64,000 nucleotides of DNA. It comes from Persebacter sp965221835. Lineage in GTDB: Bacteria > Pseudomonadota > Gammaproteobacteria > Tethybacterales > Persebacteraceae. The DNA is taken from assembly GCA_965221835.1 (NCBI GenBank), contig OZ244916.1:1798001-1862000 (forward strand). The letters run 5' to 3'. The notes below the pieces were generated by a model, which saw only the letters and a program-made list of their open reading frames with translations, was not told the DNA's origin and made no database searches. Of the stretch, positions 8,253 to 16,300 are shown one piece after another (the first letter of the stretch is position 1; every line of letters begins with the position of its first letter). The position numbers and the translations under genes are program-made.

Positions 8253-8263
8253 GGGGGGGGGGG
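8253..8263. repeat. homopolymer of 11 G between convergent genes
   Basis: An uninterrupted run of eleven G residues in the 120-bp gap between the 3' ends of glcF (plus strand) and serC (minus strand). It is not inside or upstream of any gene I can call. The rest of 8232-8351 shows no clear terminator. Confidence 0.9.
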
Positions 8264-8351
8264 TAAAAATTCGTTTTATAAAACGATGGCGGATGCGCCG
8301 ATTTGTTTGCGCCGCGAACGGATTCTGAATTCCGGATTTCGCGAAAAAAAA

Positions 8352-9422
8352 TTAACCGCGCCGTTTGGCGAAATCGCGCATGTAATCCGTGAGTTGACGA
8401 ACGCCCGCAACGGGCATCGCGTTATAAATGGACGCGCGACAGCCGCCGAGAACGGCGTGTCCTTTAAGTCCAATCATTCCGTTTTGTTGCGCGCCCGTCA
8501 AAAAATCGGCAGTCAAAGAATCGTCCGGCAGAAAAAACGGCACATTCATTCGCGAACGACAATCGGGTGAAACATCGTTGCGATAAAATCCTTCGTTTAT
8601 GCAGTCGTATAACAGGCGCGATTTTTCATCGCTGCGGCGCGCCATTTCGGCGAGTCCGCCTTCGTTTTTAATCCATTCCAAAACCAGCGCGGACATATAA
8701 ATCGGAAAAGTCGGCGGCGTATTAAACATAGAATCGTTTTCCGCTTGCAAATTATAATCCCAAACGCGCGGCGTTTGCGGGCGGGGGCGAACGAGCGATT
8801 TGCGAACGATAACGATTGTGACACCGGTCGGTCCGATATTTTTTTGCGCCCCGGCATAAATCAATCCATAATCGTTAATGTTTAGCGGACGCGAAAGAAT
8901 GTTGGAAGACATATCCGCCACCAGCGGCACATCGGCAACGGGCGGATGCAAAAACTCCACGCCATGCACCGTTTCGTTGTCCGCATAGTGCAAATATGCC
9001 GCATTCGCCGCAACGGGTTCCGTTTTTTGCGGCAGCGAAGTGTGTTCGTCGCCGGTGTCGGCGACAATTTGCACGCGGCAATATTTTTTCGCTTCTTCGG
9101 CGGCGCGGCGCGACCAGTGTCCGGTAATCATATAGGCGGCGGTCGTGTTTTCATCGGCGGCGAGATTCATCGCCAACGCCGCCGCTTGTCCGGTCGCACC
9201 GCCGGTGAGAAATAAAACCGCGTAATCGTCGCCGACATTGAGCAACTCGCGCAACAACGAATGCGCCTTTTCGTAAATGTCCATAAACGCCGCCCCGCGA
9301 TGTAAAATTTCCATCGCCGAAGCGCCCTCGCCGCGGTAAGTTAAAAATTCATCGTGCGCCCGCGCCATCACTTCGTCGGGCAATCCGCACGGACCGGGAT
9401 TAAAATTGTAAGCGCGTTCCAT
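8352..9422 (-). CDS. serC: phosphoserine aminotransferase
   Basis: PLP enzyme of serine and pyridoxal-phosphate biosynthesis, converting 3-phosphohydroxypyruvate and glutamate to phosphoserine and 2-oxoglutarate. The N-terminus YNFNPGPCGLPDEV is the family hallmark. The phosphate-binding loop is LTGGATGQAAA near residue 73, and the PLP lysine lies in YAGAQKNIGPTGV near 193. The length (356) is typical. It stands alone, convergent with glcF and not beside gyrA or pheA as in many gammaproteobacteria. pheA is about 4.5 kb away in its own unit. Confidence 0.95.
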   Translation of the reverse strand: MERAYNFNPGPCGLPDEVMARAHDEFLTYRGEGASAMEILHRGAAFMDIYEKAHSLLRELLNVGDDYAVLFLTGGATGQAAALAMNLAADENTTAAYMITGHWSRRAAEEAKKYCRVQIVADTGDEHTSLPQKTEPVAANAAYLHYADNETVHGVEFLHPPVADVPLVADMSSNILSRPLNINDYGLIYAGAQKNIGPTGVTIVIVRKSLVRPRPQTPRVWDYNLQAENDSMFNTPPTFPIYMSALVLEWIKNEGGLAEMARRSDEKSRLLYDCINEGFYRNDVSPDCRSRMNVPFFLPDDSLTADFLTGAQQNGMIGLKGHAVLGGCRASIYNAMPVAGVRQLTDYMRDFAKRRG

Positions 9423-9478
9423 CCCGCCATTTTACCGCATTTCCCGCCGAATGCAAATTCAATTTGTCCGGCGATTTG

Positions 9479-9781
9479 TTAAAAATTAATTCGCCCGATT
9501 TCAAACGCGTCCGATTCTGCAATGTCCAACTGATATTTCGGATTGCGCGGCGAACCATCGGCATTTCGTCCCTGCGAAAACATGCCGAGCGTTTTGCTGT
9601 TTGCGGCGGTAATTGTTAAAAATAAAATTTGCCGCAGAGTCGCGCGTGTTTTGCGATAGCGCGAAGTCGCGTTGCGCTCAATTCTATTGCGTTCGTATTT
9701 GGACAGTCCGCCTTTTAATTCGGAATGCCACTTTTGGAAAGTCCGATTTTCGTCGTTGTAGTCCACATCCAAAAGCGCCAT
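9479..9781 (-). CDS. hypothetical basic protein
   Basis: A 100-residue unrecognised protein, rich in Arg and Lys (KYERNRIERNATSRYRKTR). It has no signal peptide or membrane segment. Supporting its reality, its 3' end (last 20 codons, stop and 15 downstream bases; 9464-9538) is duplicated at 9931-10005 with two mismatches, so the sequence is part of something that moves or duplicates. The start is the ATG at 9781, with a weak GGAATT upstream. Function is unknown. Confidence 0.5.
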   Translation of the reverse strand: MALLDVDYNDENRTFQKWHSELKGGLSKYERNRIERNATSRYRKTRATLRQILFLTITAANSKTLGMFSQGRNADGSPRNPKYQLDIAESDAFEIGRINF

Positions 9782-9820
9782 AATAATTCCGATTTTACCG
9801 CGAAACTATGCCAAAAAACT

Positions 9821-9925
9821 CTCGCCCCTGACATTTGTCGGGGGCGAAACCAGCCGCAGCAGTTTACTGTTGCAAAACCCGGCATTTTCCGCGAACGATA
9901 GAAGGGCGGAGTAAACTCCGCCGAA
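9821..9925 (+). repeat. hairpin-rich dispersed element, copy 1 (right end missing)
   Basis: Begins CTCGCCCCTGACATTTGTCG and contains near-palindromes around CAGTTTACTG and GGCGGAGTAAACTCCGCC. The same sequence occurs at 45801-45943, where it is complete and ends in an inverted copy of its first 28 bases. Here the right terminal repeat is absent; the match stops at the CCGCCG near 9923 and the duplicated gene end begins at 9931. It looks like a non-coding miniature mobile element or structured intergenic repeat. Confidence 0.8.
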
Positions 9926-9930
9926 TGTTT

Positions 9931-10005
9931 TTGTCCGGCGTTTCGTTAAAAATTAATTCGCCCGATTTCAAACGCGTCCGATTCTGCAATGTCCAACTGA
10001 TATTT
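9931..10005 (-). pseudogene. duplicated 3' end of the hypothetical gene at 9479-9781
   Basis: These 75 bases match 9464-9538 in the same orientation with two mismatches. They cover the last 20 codons, the stop and the short downstream stretch of the neighbouring gene. No start or upstream coding sequence accompanies them. The rest of 9782-10115 holds the hairpin element to the left and, to the right, a weak REP-like TTATTCCCGCGAATGCGAG at 10014-10032. No gene is seen. Confidence 0.85.
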
Positions 10006-10115
10006 TCGCCCCGTTATTCCCGCGAATGCGAGAATTTAAATTGTTGGCGTAAATCGGAATTTTGGGATTTTTCGCTTGTGCGGGGAATGACAAATTTGCC
10101 GCCTGTTTTGCGAAT

Positions 10116-10946
10116 TTATTTTTGCAAACGCCGCAGGATGCGGTCAAGTGCGTCAAGGGAGGCGTAGTGCATAATGAGTTTGCCGCCTTTGCCGCGGGGG
10201 AGAATTTGTACGCGCGTTGACAACTTTGCCGATAGTTCCGATTCTAGTCGCCGCGTGTCGCCGTCTTTGGCGGGGGCGGATTTTTTGGGTGAATCGTTTT
10301 GTTGCACTAAACGTTCTACGGCGCGCACCGGTAGTTTTTCGGCGGCTATTTTGCGCGCCAATGTGAGTTGACGCGCGGGCGATAGCGACAACAACGGGCG
10401 CGCATGTCCGCCGTCCATTTCGCCGTCTTCCAGCATTTTTAATACCGGCGGCGACAGCGACAAAAGGCGCAAAAGATTGCTTACCGCCGCGCGCGACATT
10501 CCCAAATGTTCCGCCGCTTGCGCGTGTGTCATTTGCGTTTCTTCTAACAATCGGGCAATGCCGCGCGCTTGTTCGGCGGCGTTTAAATCGGCGCGCTGAA
10601 TATTTTCCACCAGCGCGAAAAGCATCGCTTCGCGGTCGGACAATTCGCGAACGATTGCCGGAATTTCGGCGAGTGCCGCCATTTGCGCCGCCCGCCAACG
10701 TCTTTCGCCGGCGACAATTTCCAATCCGTTTTTTGTTGGACGGGCGACAATCGGCTGAATGACGCCGCGTTGACGAATGGAATCGGCGAGTGCCGTCAAT
10801 TCTGCTTGCGCAAAACGGCGGCGCGGTTGTCCCGCACCGGGATGCAAATCGGCGAGAGGGATGCGGCGGATTCCTTCGCCGGACGAAGAGGCGGCGGCGG
10901 TCGCGCCCAACAATTCGTCCAGTCCGCGCCCAAGTCCGTGTTTCAT
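10116..10946 (-). CDS. parB: chromosome partitioning protein ParB
   Basis: DNA-binding CTP-dependent clamp that loads at parS sites and works with ParA in origin segregation. The 276 residues run from MKHGLGRGLDELLG. The ParB/Spo0J nuclease-like domain carries GERRWRAAQ near residue 85 and FALVENIQRADLN near 115. The HTH (AEHLGMSRAAVSNLLRLLSL) is near 147, and a C-terminal dimerisation region follows. A longer upstream reading exists but overlaps parA; the ATG at 10946 overlaps the parA stop by four bases and gives the canonical N-terminus. Order is mnmG-parA-parB with all junctions overlapping. Confidence 0.95.
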   Translation of the reverse strand: MKHGLGRGLDELLGATAAASSSGEGIRRIPLADLHPGAGQPRRRFAQAELTALADSIRQRGVIQPIVARPTKNGLEIVAGERRWRAAQMAALAEIPAIVRELSDREAMLFALVENIQRADLNAAEQARGIARLLEETQMTHAQAAEHLGMSRAAVSNLLRLLSLSPPVLKMLEDGEMDGGHARPLLSLSPARQLTLARKIAAEKLPVRAVERLVQQNDSPKKSAPAKDGDTRRLESELSAKLSTRVQILPRGKGGKLIMHYASLDALDRILRRLQK

Positions 10947-11701
10947 GCGAAGCGCGCCAAAAACTCGTCGCCCAAACGGCGATAGCCGTCCGCACCGGGC
11001 GAACGCGGCGCATATCGCAACACCGGCAAACAATGACTCGGCGCTTCTGCTACTCGCACATTGCGCAAAATGGCGGTGGAAAAAACTTTTTCGCCGAAGT
11101 GCCGTTCTAGTTCGTCGGAAATGTTGCGCGCCAAAATATTGCGCCGGTCCAACATTGAACGGACGATTCCCGCGATATGCAAAGACGGATTCCAGCCCGC
11201 CCGCAAACGGCGAATCGTCGCCGCCAAATCCGAAAGTCCTTCCATCGCAAAATATTCGCACTGCATCGGAATCAAAACGCGTTCCGCCGCCACCAATGCG
11301 TTGACGGTCAACGCGCCCAAAGACGGCGGGCAATCTATCAGCGCAAAATCAAACTCGCTTTTTAGCGGACGCAATCCTTTTTGCAGTCGCTGTTGCCAGT
11401 CGGTTGCGCCGGCGAGTTCCATTTCCGCGCCCGCCAAATTCATGTTCGCCGCCAGCATCCAATATTTTCCCGCGCACGAATAAATGAGTTTGTCGGCGGC
11501 GGGTGCGCCGTCCAATACTTCGTAAATGCCGCCGGCGATTCGCCATTTGTCTATGCCGCTGCCAGAAGTTGCGTTGCCTTGCGGGTCGGAATCGATGAGG
11601 AGTACTTTTTTGCCGCATTCGGCGAGACGCGCTGCCAGATTTAAACTGACTGTCGTTTTGCCGGTGCCGCCTTTTTGGTTGATGATGGCGAAAATTTTCA
11701 T
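10943..11701 (-). CDS. parA: chromosome partitioning ATPase ParA (Soj)
   Basis: Deviant Walker-type ATPase that drives ParB-parS complexes over the nucleoid. The start at 11701 (MKIFAIINQKGGTGKTTVS) gives the canonical N-terminus with the deviant Walker A KGGTGKTT at residues 10-17. LLIDSDPQGN is near 38 and the Walker B-like FALIDCPPSL near 115. The length is 252. An upstream in-frame extension into mnmG has no homology and was rejected. It overlaps mnmG by four bases at the start and parB by four bases at the end, so the three are translationally linked. Confidence 0.95.
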   Translation of the reverse strand: MKIFAIINQKGGTGKTTVSLNLAARLAECGKKVLLIDSDPQGNATSGSGIDKWRIAGGIYEVLDGAPAADKLIYSCAGKYWMLAANMNLAGAEMELAGATDWQQRLQKGLRPLKSEFDFALIDCPPSLGALTVNALVAAERVLIPMQCEYFAMEGLSDLAATIRRLRAGWNPSLHIAGIVRSMLDRRNILARNISDELERHFGEKVFSTAILRNVRVAEAPSHCLPVLRYAPRSPGADGYRRLGDEFLARFA

Positions 11702-13509
11702 TTTCGTTTTGTACGCGCGCGCAAAAAAACCGCCAGCAACGACAACGCCGCCGGAGTCATTCCGCCGATTCGCCGCGCCTGCCGCACATTCGCCGGACGA
11801 TGGCGGACGAACAATTCGCGCACTTCGCACGACAAACCGGAAACGGCGGCGAAATCAAAATCGTCTGGAATATGCATTTCGTCTTCGTCTTGCGCCCGCG
11901 AAAGTCGCACCGATTGATGCCGAATGTAGCCGGCGTACTTAAAACGCGATTCAATTTCTGCAATGTCGGCGGGGGCGGAAAGTCGTTTTTCCGGCAAATC
12001 GGCGTAAGAATTTTCGGGTTTGCAAATCCATGCGGCGGCGGTTTGCGGCGGCGAGTTTGGCGGGCGAATTATTTCTTTTTGCAACCGCTGTTCTTCGTTT
12101 TGCAAACGATCGCGGCGCGCACAAAACGATTCCCATCGCGCATCGCAGATGAGATTCAATTCCCGCCCGACCGGCGTCAAACGCAAATCGGCGTTGTCTT
12201 CGCGCAACGACAAACGGCATTCGGCACGGCTGGTAAACATCCGGTACGGTTCCGATACGCCGCGCGCGGTAATGTCGTCAATCAGCACGCCGATATACGA
12301 TTCTTCGCGGCGCGGAATCCATGGCGCAATGTCTTTTGCAAAATGTGCGGCGTTTAATCCGGCGACGAGTCCTTGCGCCGCCGCTTCTTCGTAACCGGTC
12401 GTGCCGTTGATTTGTCCGGCGAAAAATAAACCGGCAACGGCGCGCGTTTGCAAAGACGGCGACAACGCGCGCGGATCAAAATAATCGTATTCCACCGCGT
12501 AGCCGAATTGCAAAATGCGCGCGTTTTCTAGACCGGCAACTTGCGCGACAAACGCCGATTGTGTTTGCTCAGGCAATGCGGTAGAAATGCCGTTCGGATA
12601 ATAAACGCGCCCGTCCAAAGTTTCCGGTTCCAAAAAAATGCGGTGCGAATCGCGTTCGGGAAAACGCGCAACTTTGTCTTCCACGGACGGACAATAACGC
12701 GGTCCCGCGCCGCCGATTGCGCCGCTGAATGCGGGCGATTCGTGCGTTGCCGCGCGAATGATTTCGTGCGCTTTTTCGTTCGTGCGCGTGATATGACACG
12801 GCATTTCCGGCGGACGGCGGCGGGCGGTTTCCAAAAACGAAAACTGCGGGCGGGGCGAATCGCCGTGTTGCGTTTCCAGATTTGCAAAATTAATACTCGC
12901 GCCGTCTAATCGCGGCGGCGTGCCGGTTTTGAGTCGTCCGACCGGCAAATTCAATTCGCGCAACTTTTGGGCGAGACGCGAAGAATCGGAATCGCCCGCC
13001 CGTCCGCCGGGTGTTTGTTTTGCGCCGGTGTGCAAAACGCCGCCCAAAAAAGTTCCGGCGGTTAGTACCACCGCTGCGGCGGAAAATAAATCGCCGCCCG
13101 CCCGCACACCCGCCGCCCGTCCGTTGCGAATCAGAATATCATCCGCCGCGCATTCGGCGATTTGCACCGGCGATTCGGCGATGGCAAATCGCATTGCGCG
13201 GCGATATAATTCGCGGTCGGTTTGCATTCGGGTTGCGCGTACTGCCGCGCCGCGACTGCTGTTTAAGCGGCGGCATTGAATGCCGGAATCGTCTGCGGCT
13301 TGCGCCATTGCGCCGCCGAGTGCGTCAATTTCTTTTACTAAATGCCCCTTGCCGATGCCGCCGATGGCGGGATTGCACGACATTCGCCCGATTGCCGATT
13401 CGGAATGCGTCAGCAAAAGTGCGGATGCGCCCGCACGACAGGCGGCGAGGGCGGCTTCCGCCCCGGCGTGTCCGCCGCCGACAACGACAACATCAAATTG
13501 TTTTTCCAT
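11698..13509 (-). CDS. mnmG: tRNA uridine-5-carboxymethylaminomethyl modification enzyme MnmG (GidA)
   Basis: FAD-dependent partner of MnmE that makes cmnm5U at the wobble base of several tRNAs. It has the dinucleotide-binding GGGHAGAEAA at the N-terminus, then MSCNPAIGGIGKGHLVKEID and the MnmG signature TGTPPRLDG near residue 202. The C-terminal helical domain ends with QARRIGGMTPAALSLL. MEKQFDVVVVGGG at 13509 is the likely start; an ATG four codons upstream (13521) is possible. The stop overlaps the parA start by four bases. In most relatives rsmG (gidB) lies between mnmG and parA; it is absent here. Confidence 0.95.
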   Translation of the reverse strand: MEKQFDVVVVGGGHAGAEAALAACRAGASALLLTHSESAIGRMSCNPAIGGIGKGHLVKEIDALGGAMAQAADDSGIQCRRLNSSRGAAVRATRMQTDRELYRRAMRFAIAESPVQIAECAADDILIRNGRAAGVRAGGDLFSAAAVVLTAGTFLGGVLHTGAKQTPGGRAGDSDSSRLAQKLRELNLPVGRLKTGTPPRLDGASINFANLETQHGDSPRPQFSFLETARRRPPEMPCHITRTNEKAHEIIRAATHESPAFSGAIGGAGPRYCPSVEDKVARFPERDSHRIFLEPETLDGRVYYPNGISTALPEQTQSAFVAQVAGLENARILQFGYAVEYDYFDPRALSPSLQTRAVAGLFFAGQINGTTGYEEAAAQGLVAGLNAAHFAKDIAPWIPRREESYIGVLIDDITARGVSEPYRMFTSRAECRLSLREDNADLRLTPVGRELNLICDARWESFCARRDRLQNEEQRLQKEIIRPPNSPPQTAAAWICKPENSYADLPEKRLSAPADIAEIESRFKYAGYIRHQSVRLSRAQDEDEMHIPDDFDFAAVSGLSCEVRELFVRHRPANVRQARRIGGMTPAALSLLAVFLRARTKRK

Positions 13510-13568
13510 AATGCGAATCATACTCTACGCGCCGCATTTTGCGAAAATCGGCGTTTATGAATTCCGGC

Positions 13569-13700
13569 GTTCACGGGAATGGAAGATTTTTTCATGATTT
13601 TTCCATGTCGCTTTTGTTCACGGGAATGGAAGATTTTTTCATGATTTTTTCATGTCGCTTTCGTTCACGGGAATGGAATGTTTTTTCCATGTCGCTTTTC
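13569..13700 (+). repeat. tandem array of 47-bp units (family A, orientation 2)
   Basis: Units start at 13569, 13616 and 13663; the last is shortened to about 38 bp. Each begins GTTCACGGGAATGGAAGA and ends CATGTCGCTTT. The conserved core is the reverse complement of the core of the array at 6057-6240, and the period is the same. This array lies between mnmG and pheA, which are divergently transcribed. No CDS is apparent. Confidence 0.85.
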
Positions 13701-13780
13701 ATTTACGGAAAAAAACGCTTTTTTCTCGCAAGCGCCGGGACAATCAATTAAAACTGGAAAATCGTAAACCGTAAAACTGG

Positions 13781-13830
13781 AAAATCGCAAAATCGCAAAA
13801 TCGCAAAATCGCAAAATCGGAAAATCGTAA
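13781..13830 (+). repeat. 8-bp microsatellite AAAATCGC
   Basis: About five exact copies of AAAATCGC followed by degenerate AAAATCGG and AAAATCGT units, upstream of pheA. The flanking 13745-13780 has related AAACTGGAAAATCGTAAACC sequence. A weak promoter-like pair lies downstream (TTGACG at 13853, TAAAAT at 13879, spacing 20). Length changes here could alter spacing of upstream pheA control elements, but no operator is recognised. Confidence 0.75.
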
Positions 13831-13892
13831 AACCGAAAAAGCGGGGCGGATGTTGACGGCGAAACTTTGCAAATCGGTTAAAATATAACGCG

Positions 13893-14978
13893 ATGGAGAA
13901 AGGGCTGCCGGAAGTGCGTGCGCAAATAGATGCGCTGGACGACGAATTGATTGCGTTGCTGCGGCGGCGTGCCGATTTGACTGCCGCCGCCGGCGAAGTT
14001 AAACGGGCGGCGGGCGCGGAAGTATTCGCCCGTTTGGACCGGGAAGCCGAAATTTTGCGCAGAGTCGCTCCTCGCGGCGGGGCGCTTTCTGAAACCGCAA
14101 TGTATGCCATTTTTCGCGAAGTTATTTCGGCGTGTTTGGCGGTGGAATGTCCGCAAACCATTTGCTATCTCGGTCCGCCGCACACTTTTACGCACGAGGC
14201 GGCGCGCAAACATTTCGGCGAAAGCGCGAATTGTCTGCCCGCAGAATCGATTCGCGAAACGGTCGGACGGGCGGAAAAAGGATTGTGCAATTTTGCCGTC
14301 GTGCCGTTTGAAAATTCCGGCGAAGGAACTGTGGGCGATACTTTTGATGCGTTGCTGGATACTTCAATGGAAATCGGCGGCGAAATTATTTTTCGCATTC
14401 GCCACAATTTGTTGGCGGCACAAAAAATCGCGCCCGACAAAATACAAACTATTTACGCACATCCGCAAGCGTTCGCGCAATGCCGCCGCTGGCTGGAACA
14501 TTACGCGCCGGGGGCTGCGCATTCGCCGTGCGAAAGCAATGCCGCCGCCGCCCGATTCGTTTCGGCAAAAAATGAAAACGCCGCCGCCGCTATCGCTTCC
14601 GATTCCGCGGGACGTTATTACAAACTGGCGACAGTTGCCGCCGATATTGAAGATTCCGCCGCAAATAGTACGCGATTTTTAATTTTAGGAAATGCGCGTC
14701 CCGCCCCGACCGGTGCGGATAAAACATCGTTCGTGATGCAAATGCCGGCGTCCGACAAGGCGGGAACTCTGTATCAACTTTTGGAACCGATGTCGCGGTT
14801 GGGCGTGAATATGACGAAGTTTGAATCGCGTCCGGCGGGCAAATTCGGCGAGTATTATTTTTATGTGGACGCGGACGGGCATCGGGAAGACGAGGCGGTA
14901 TCGCGGGCGTTGGACGAAATTCGGGCGCGTGCCGCATTTGTTAAAGTGTTGGGTTCATACCCGCGGGCGGCGGGATAA
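13893..14978 (+). CDS. pheA: bifunctional chorismate mutase / prephenate dehydratase (P-protein)
   Basis: Converts chorismate to prephenate and then phenylpyruvate, committing flux to phenylalanine. Residues 1-85 form an AroQ-type helical chorismate mutase (IDALDDELIALLRRRADL). Residues 90-270 are the dehydratase, with ENSGEGTVGDTFD and the catalytic TRF of NSTRFLILG near 265. Residues 275-361 form the regulatory ACT domain with GTLYQLLEPMSRLGVNMT and ESRP, which bind phenylalanine for feedback inhibition. The stop overlaps the hisF ATG by one base, so pheA heads a pheA-hisF-hisE-tatABC unit. Confidence 0.95.
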   Translation: MEKGLPEVRAQIDALDDELIALLRRRADLTAAAGEVKRAAGAEVFARLDREAEILRRVAPRGGALSETAMYAIFREVISACLAVECPQTICYLGPPHTFTHEAARKHFGESANCLPAESIRETVGRAEKGLCNFAVVPFENSGEGTVGDTFDALLDTSMEIGGEIIFRIRHNLLAAQKIAPDKIQTIYAHPQAFAQCRRWLEHYAPGAAHSPCESNAAAARFVSAKNENAAAAIASDSAGRYYKLATVAADIEDSAANSTRFLILGNARPAPTGADKTSFVMQMPASDKAGTLYQLLEPMSRLGVNMTKFESRPAGKFGEYYFYVDADGHREDEAVSRALDEIRARAAFVKVLGSYPRAAG

Positions 14979-15748
14979 TGTCTCTCGCAAGTCGCATCAT
15001 TCCGTGTCTGGATATTGACGGCGGCAGAGTCGTAAAAGGCGTGCGTTTTCTCAATTTGCGCGATGCCGGCGACCCGGTGGAAGCCGCAACCCGCTATGAT
15101 TGCGGCGGTGCGGACGAGATTGTTTTTTTGGACATTACCGCGACAAGCGGCGAACGAATGATTTTGCTGGATATTGTTCGGCAGGTGGCGGAATCTATTA
15201 CGATTCCGCTGACTGTCGGCGGCGGCGTGCGGTCGGCGGACGATTTTCAAATGTTGTTGCGGGCGGGGGCGGACAAAGTAAGCATCAACTCCGCCGCTGT
15301 CGCCCGCCCCGAATTGTTGGGCGAATGCGCGCGATATTTCGGTTCGCAATGCGTTATGTTGGCGGCGGATGTGCGAAAAACCGGGCAAGGCGAATGGGAA
15401 GTGGTGACGCACGGCGGGCGGCGTCCGACCGGCATGGACGCGATTGAATGGTTGCGGCGGGCGGAAGACGAAGGCGCGGGCGAGATTTTATTGACAAGTA
15501 TGGATGCGGACGGTACGCGAGATGGTTACGATTTACCGTTGTTGCAGGCGGCGACTTCCGCGGTTGGTTTGCCGGTGATTGCAAGCGGCGGCGGCGGCGA
15601 ACCGGCGCATTTTGCGGCGGCATTTTTGGAAGGCGGCGCGGATGCGGTGTTGGCGGCGGGGATTTTTCATGACGGCGTTTTTACTATCGGCGAAGTCAAA
15701 CAATTTCTGGCGGCGCGCGGATTGGAAATTCGCGGCGAGGCGAAATGA
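14978..15748 (+). CDS. hisF: imidazole glycerol phosphate synthase cyclase subunit
   Basis: TIM-barrel cyclase that, with HisH-derived ammonia, forms IGP and AICAR in histidine synthesis. Catalytic Asp residues are visible in IIPCLDIDGGRVVKGV (near residue 11) and LTSMDADGTRDGYD (near 177), with the usual Asp near 130 in MLAADVRK. Phosphate-binding glycines are in TVGGGVRSADD and ASGGGGEP. The 256-residue length is normal. It follows pheA with a one-base overlap and overlaps hisE by four bases. hisA, hisH and hisI are not in the window. Confidence 0.95.
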   Translation: MSLASRIIPCLDIDGGRVVKGVRFLNLRDAGDPVEAATRYDCGGADEIVFLDITATSGERMILLDIVRQVAESITIPLTVGGGVRSADDFQMLLRAGADKVSINSAAVARPELLGECARYFGSQCVMLAADVRKTGQGEWEVVTHGGRRPTGMDAIEWLRRAEDEGAGEILLTSMDADGTRDGYDLPLLQAATSAVGLPVIASGGGGEPAHFAAAFLEGGADAVLAAGIFHDGVFTIGEVKQFLAARGLEIRGEAK

Positions 15749-16074
15749 CGCGGCGCGTTTGCATACTCGGCGAATTGGCGGCAATGGCGGAACGGCGCAA
15801 AACCGCGTCTCCGGACGATTCGTATACCGCGCGTTTGTTGCAAGGCGATGAAGATTCGTTGCTTAAAAAACTCGCCGAAGAGGCGGGCGAAGCGGCGTTG
15901 GCGGCGAAAGGCGGCAACCGCGAAAAACTCGCCGCCGAAATTGCCGATTTGGCGTATCACGCCGTTGTCGTCTTGGCGCGTTATAATGTCTCACTGGAAC
16001 AAGTCGCGGCGGCATTGCGCGCGCGCCGGGGCGGTTCGGGACTTAGCGAAAAATCCGCGCGCGAAAGGAAATAA
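15745..16074 (+). CDS. hisE: phosphoribosyl-ATP pyrophosphatase
   Basis: All-alpha MazG-like hydrolase of the second histidine step. It has the metal-binding EEAGEAALAAK near residue 45 and EIADLAYHAVVVLA near 64. At 109 residues it is a stand-alone HisE rather than a HisIE fusion. Its ATG overlaps hisF (ATGA), and tatA starts four bases after its stop. The hisE-tatA-tatB-tatC order is common in proteobacteria and supports the assignment. Confidence 0.92.
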   Translation: MTRRVCILGELAAMAERRKTASPDDSYTARLLQGDEDSLLKKLAEEAGEAALAAKGGNREKLAAEIADLAYHAVVVLARYNVSLEQVAAALRARRGGSGLSEKSARERK

Positions 16075-16077
16075 AAA

Positions 16078-16293
16078 ATGGGAGCATTTAGCGTTTGGCA
16101 TTGGTTAATTGTGTTGCTGGTCGTGGTGCTTTTGTTCGGCACAAAAAAGTTGCGCGGGTTGGGCGGCGATTTGGGCGCCGCTATCAAGGGATTTAAGCAG
16201 GGAGTGAAAGAGGACGGCGCGAAAACGTTAGAATCGTCCGCCGAAGAATCTCCCGCCGCTGACAAAACCGATTCCCGCGACCGCACCGCCTGA
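16078..16293 (+). CDS. tatA: Sec-independent translocase subunit TatA
   Basis: Pore-forming subunit of the twin-arginine translocon. The 71-residue protein has one N-terminal membrane helix (WHWLIVLLVVVLLFG), the hinge FGTKKLRGLGGDLG and an amphipathic helix, then an acidic, low-complexity tail. AAAGGA lies at good spacing before the ATG. It is followed by tatB after seven bases. Confidence 0.93.
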   Translation: MGAFSVWHWLIVLLVVVLLFGTKKLRGLGGDLGAAIKGFKQGVKEDGAKTLESSAEESPAADKTDSRDRTA

Positions 16294-16300
16294 CACGCGG

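Noticed and set aside
10947..11333. N-terminal extension of ParB
   Set aside because: It lies inside parA in another frame; the ATG at 10946 yields the canonical ParB N-terminus.
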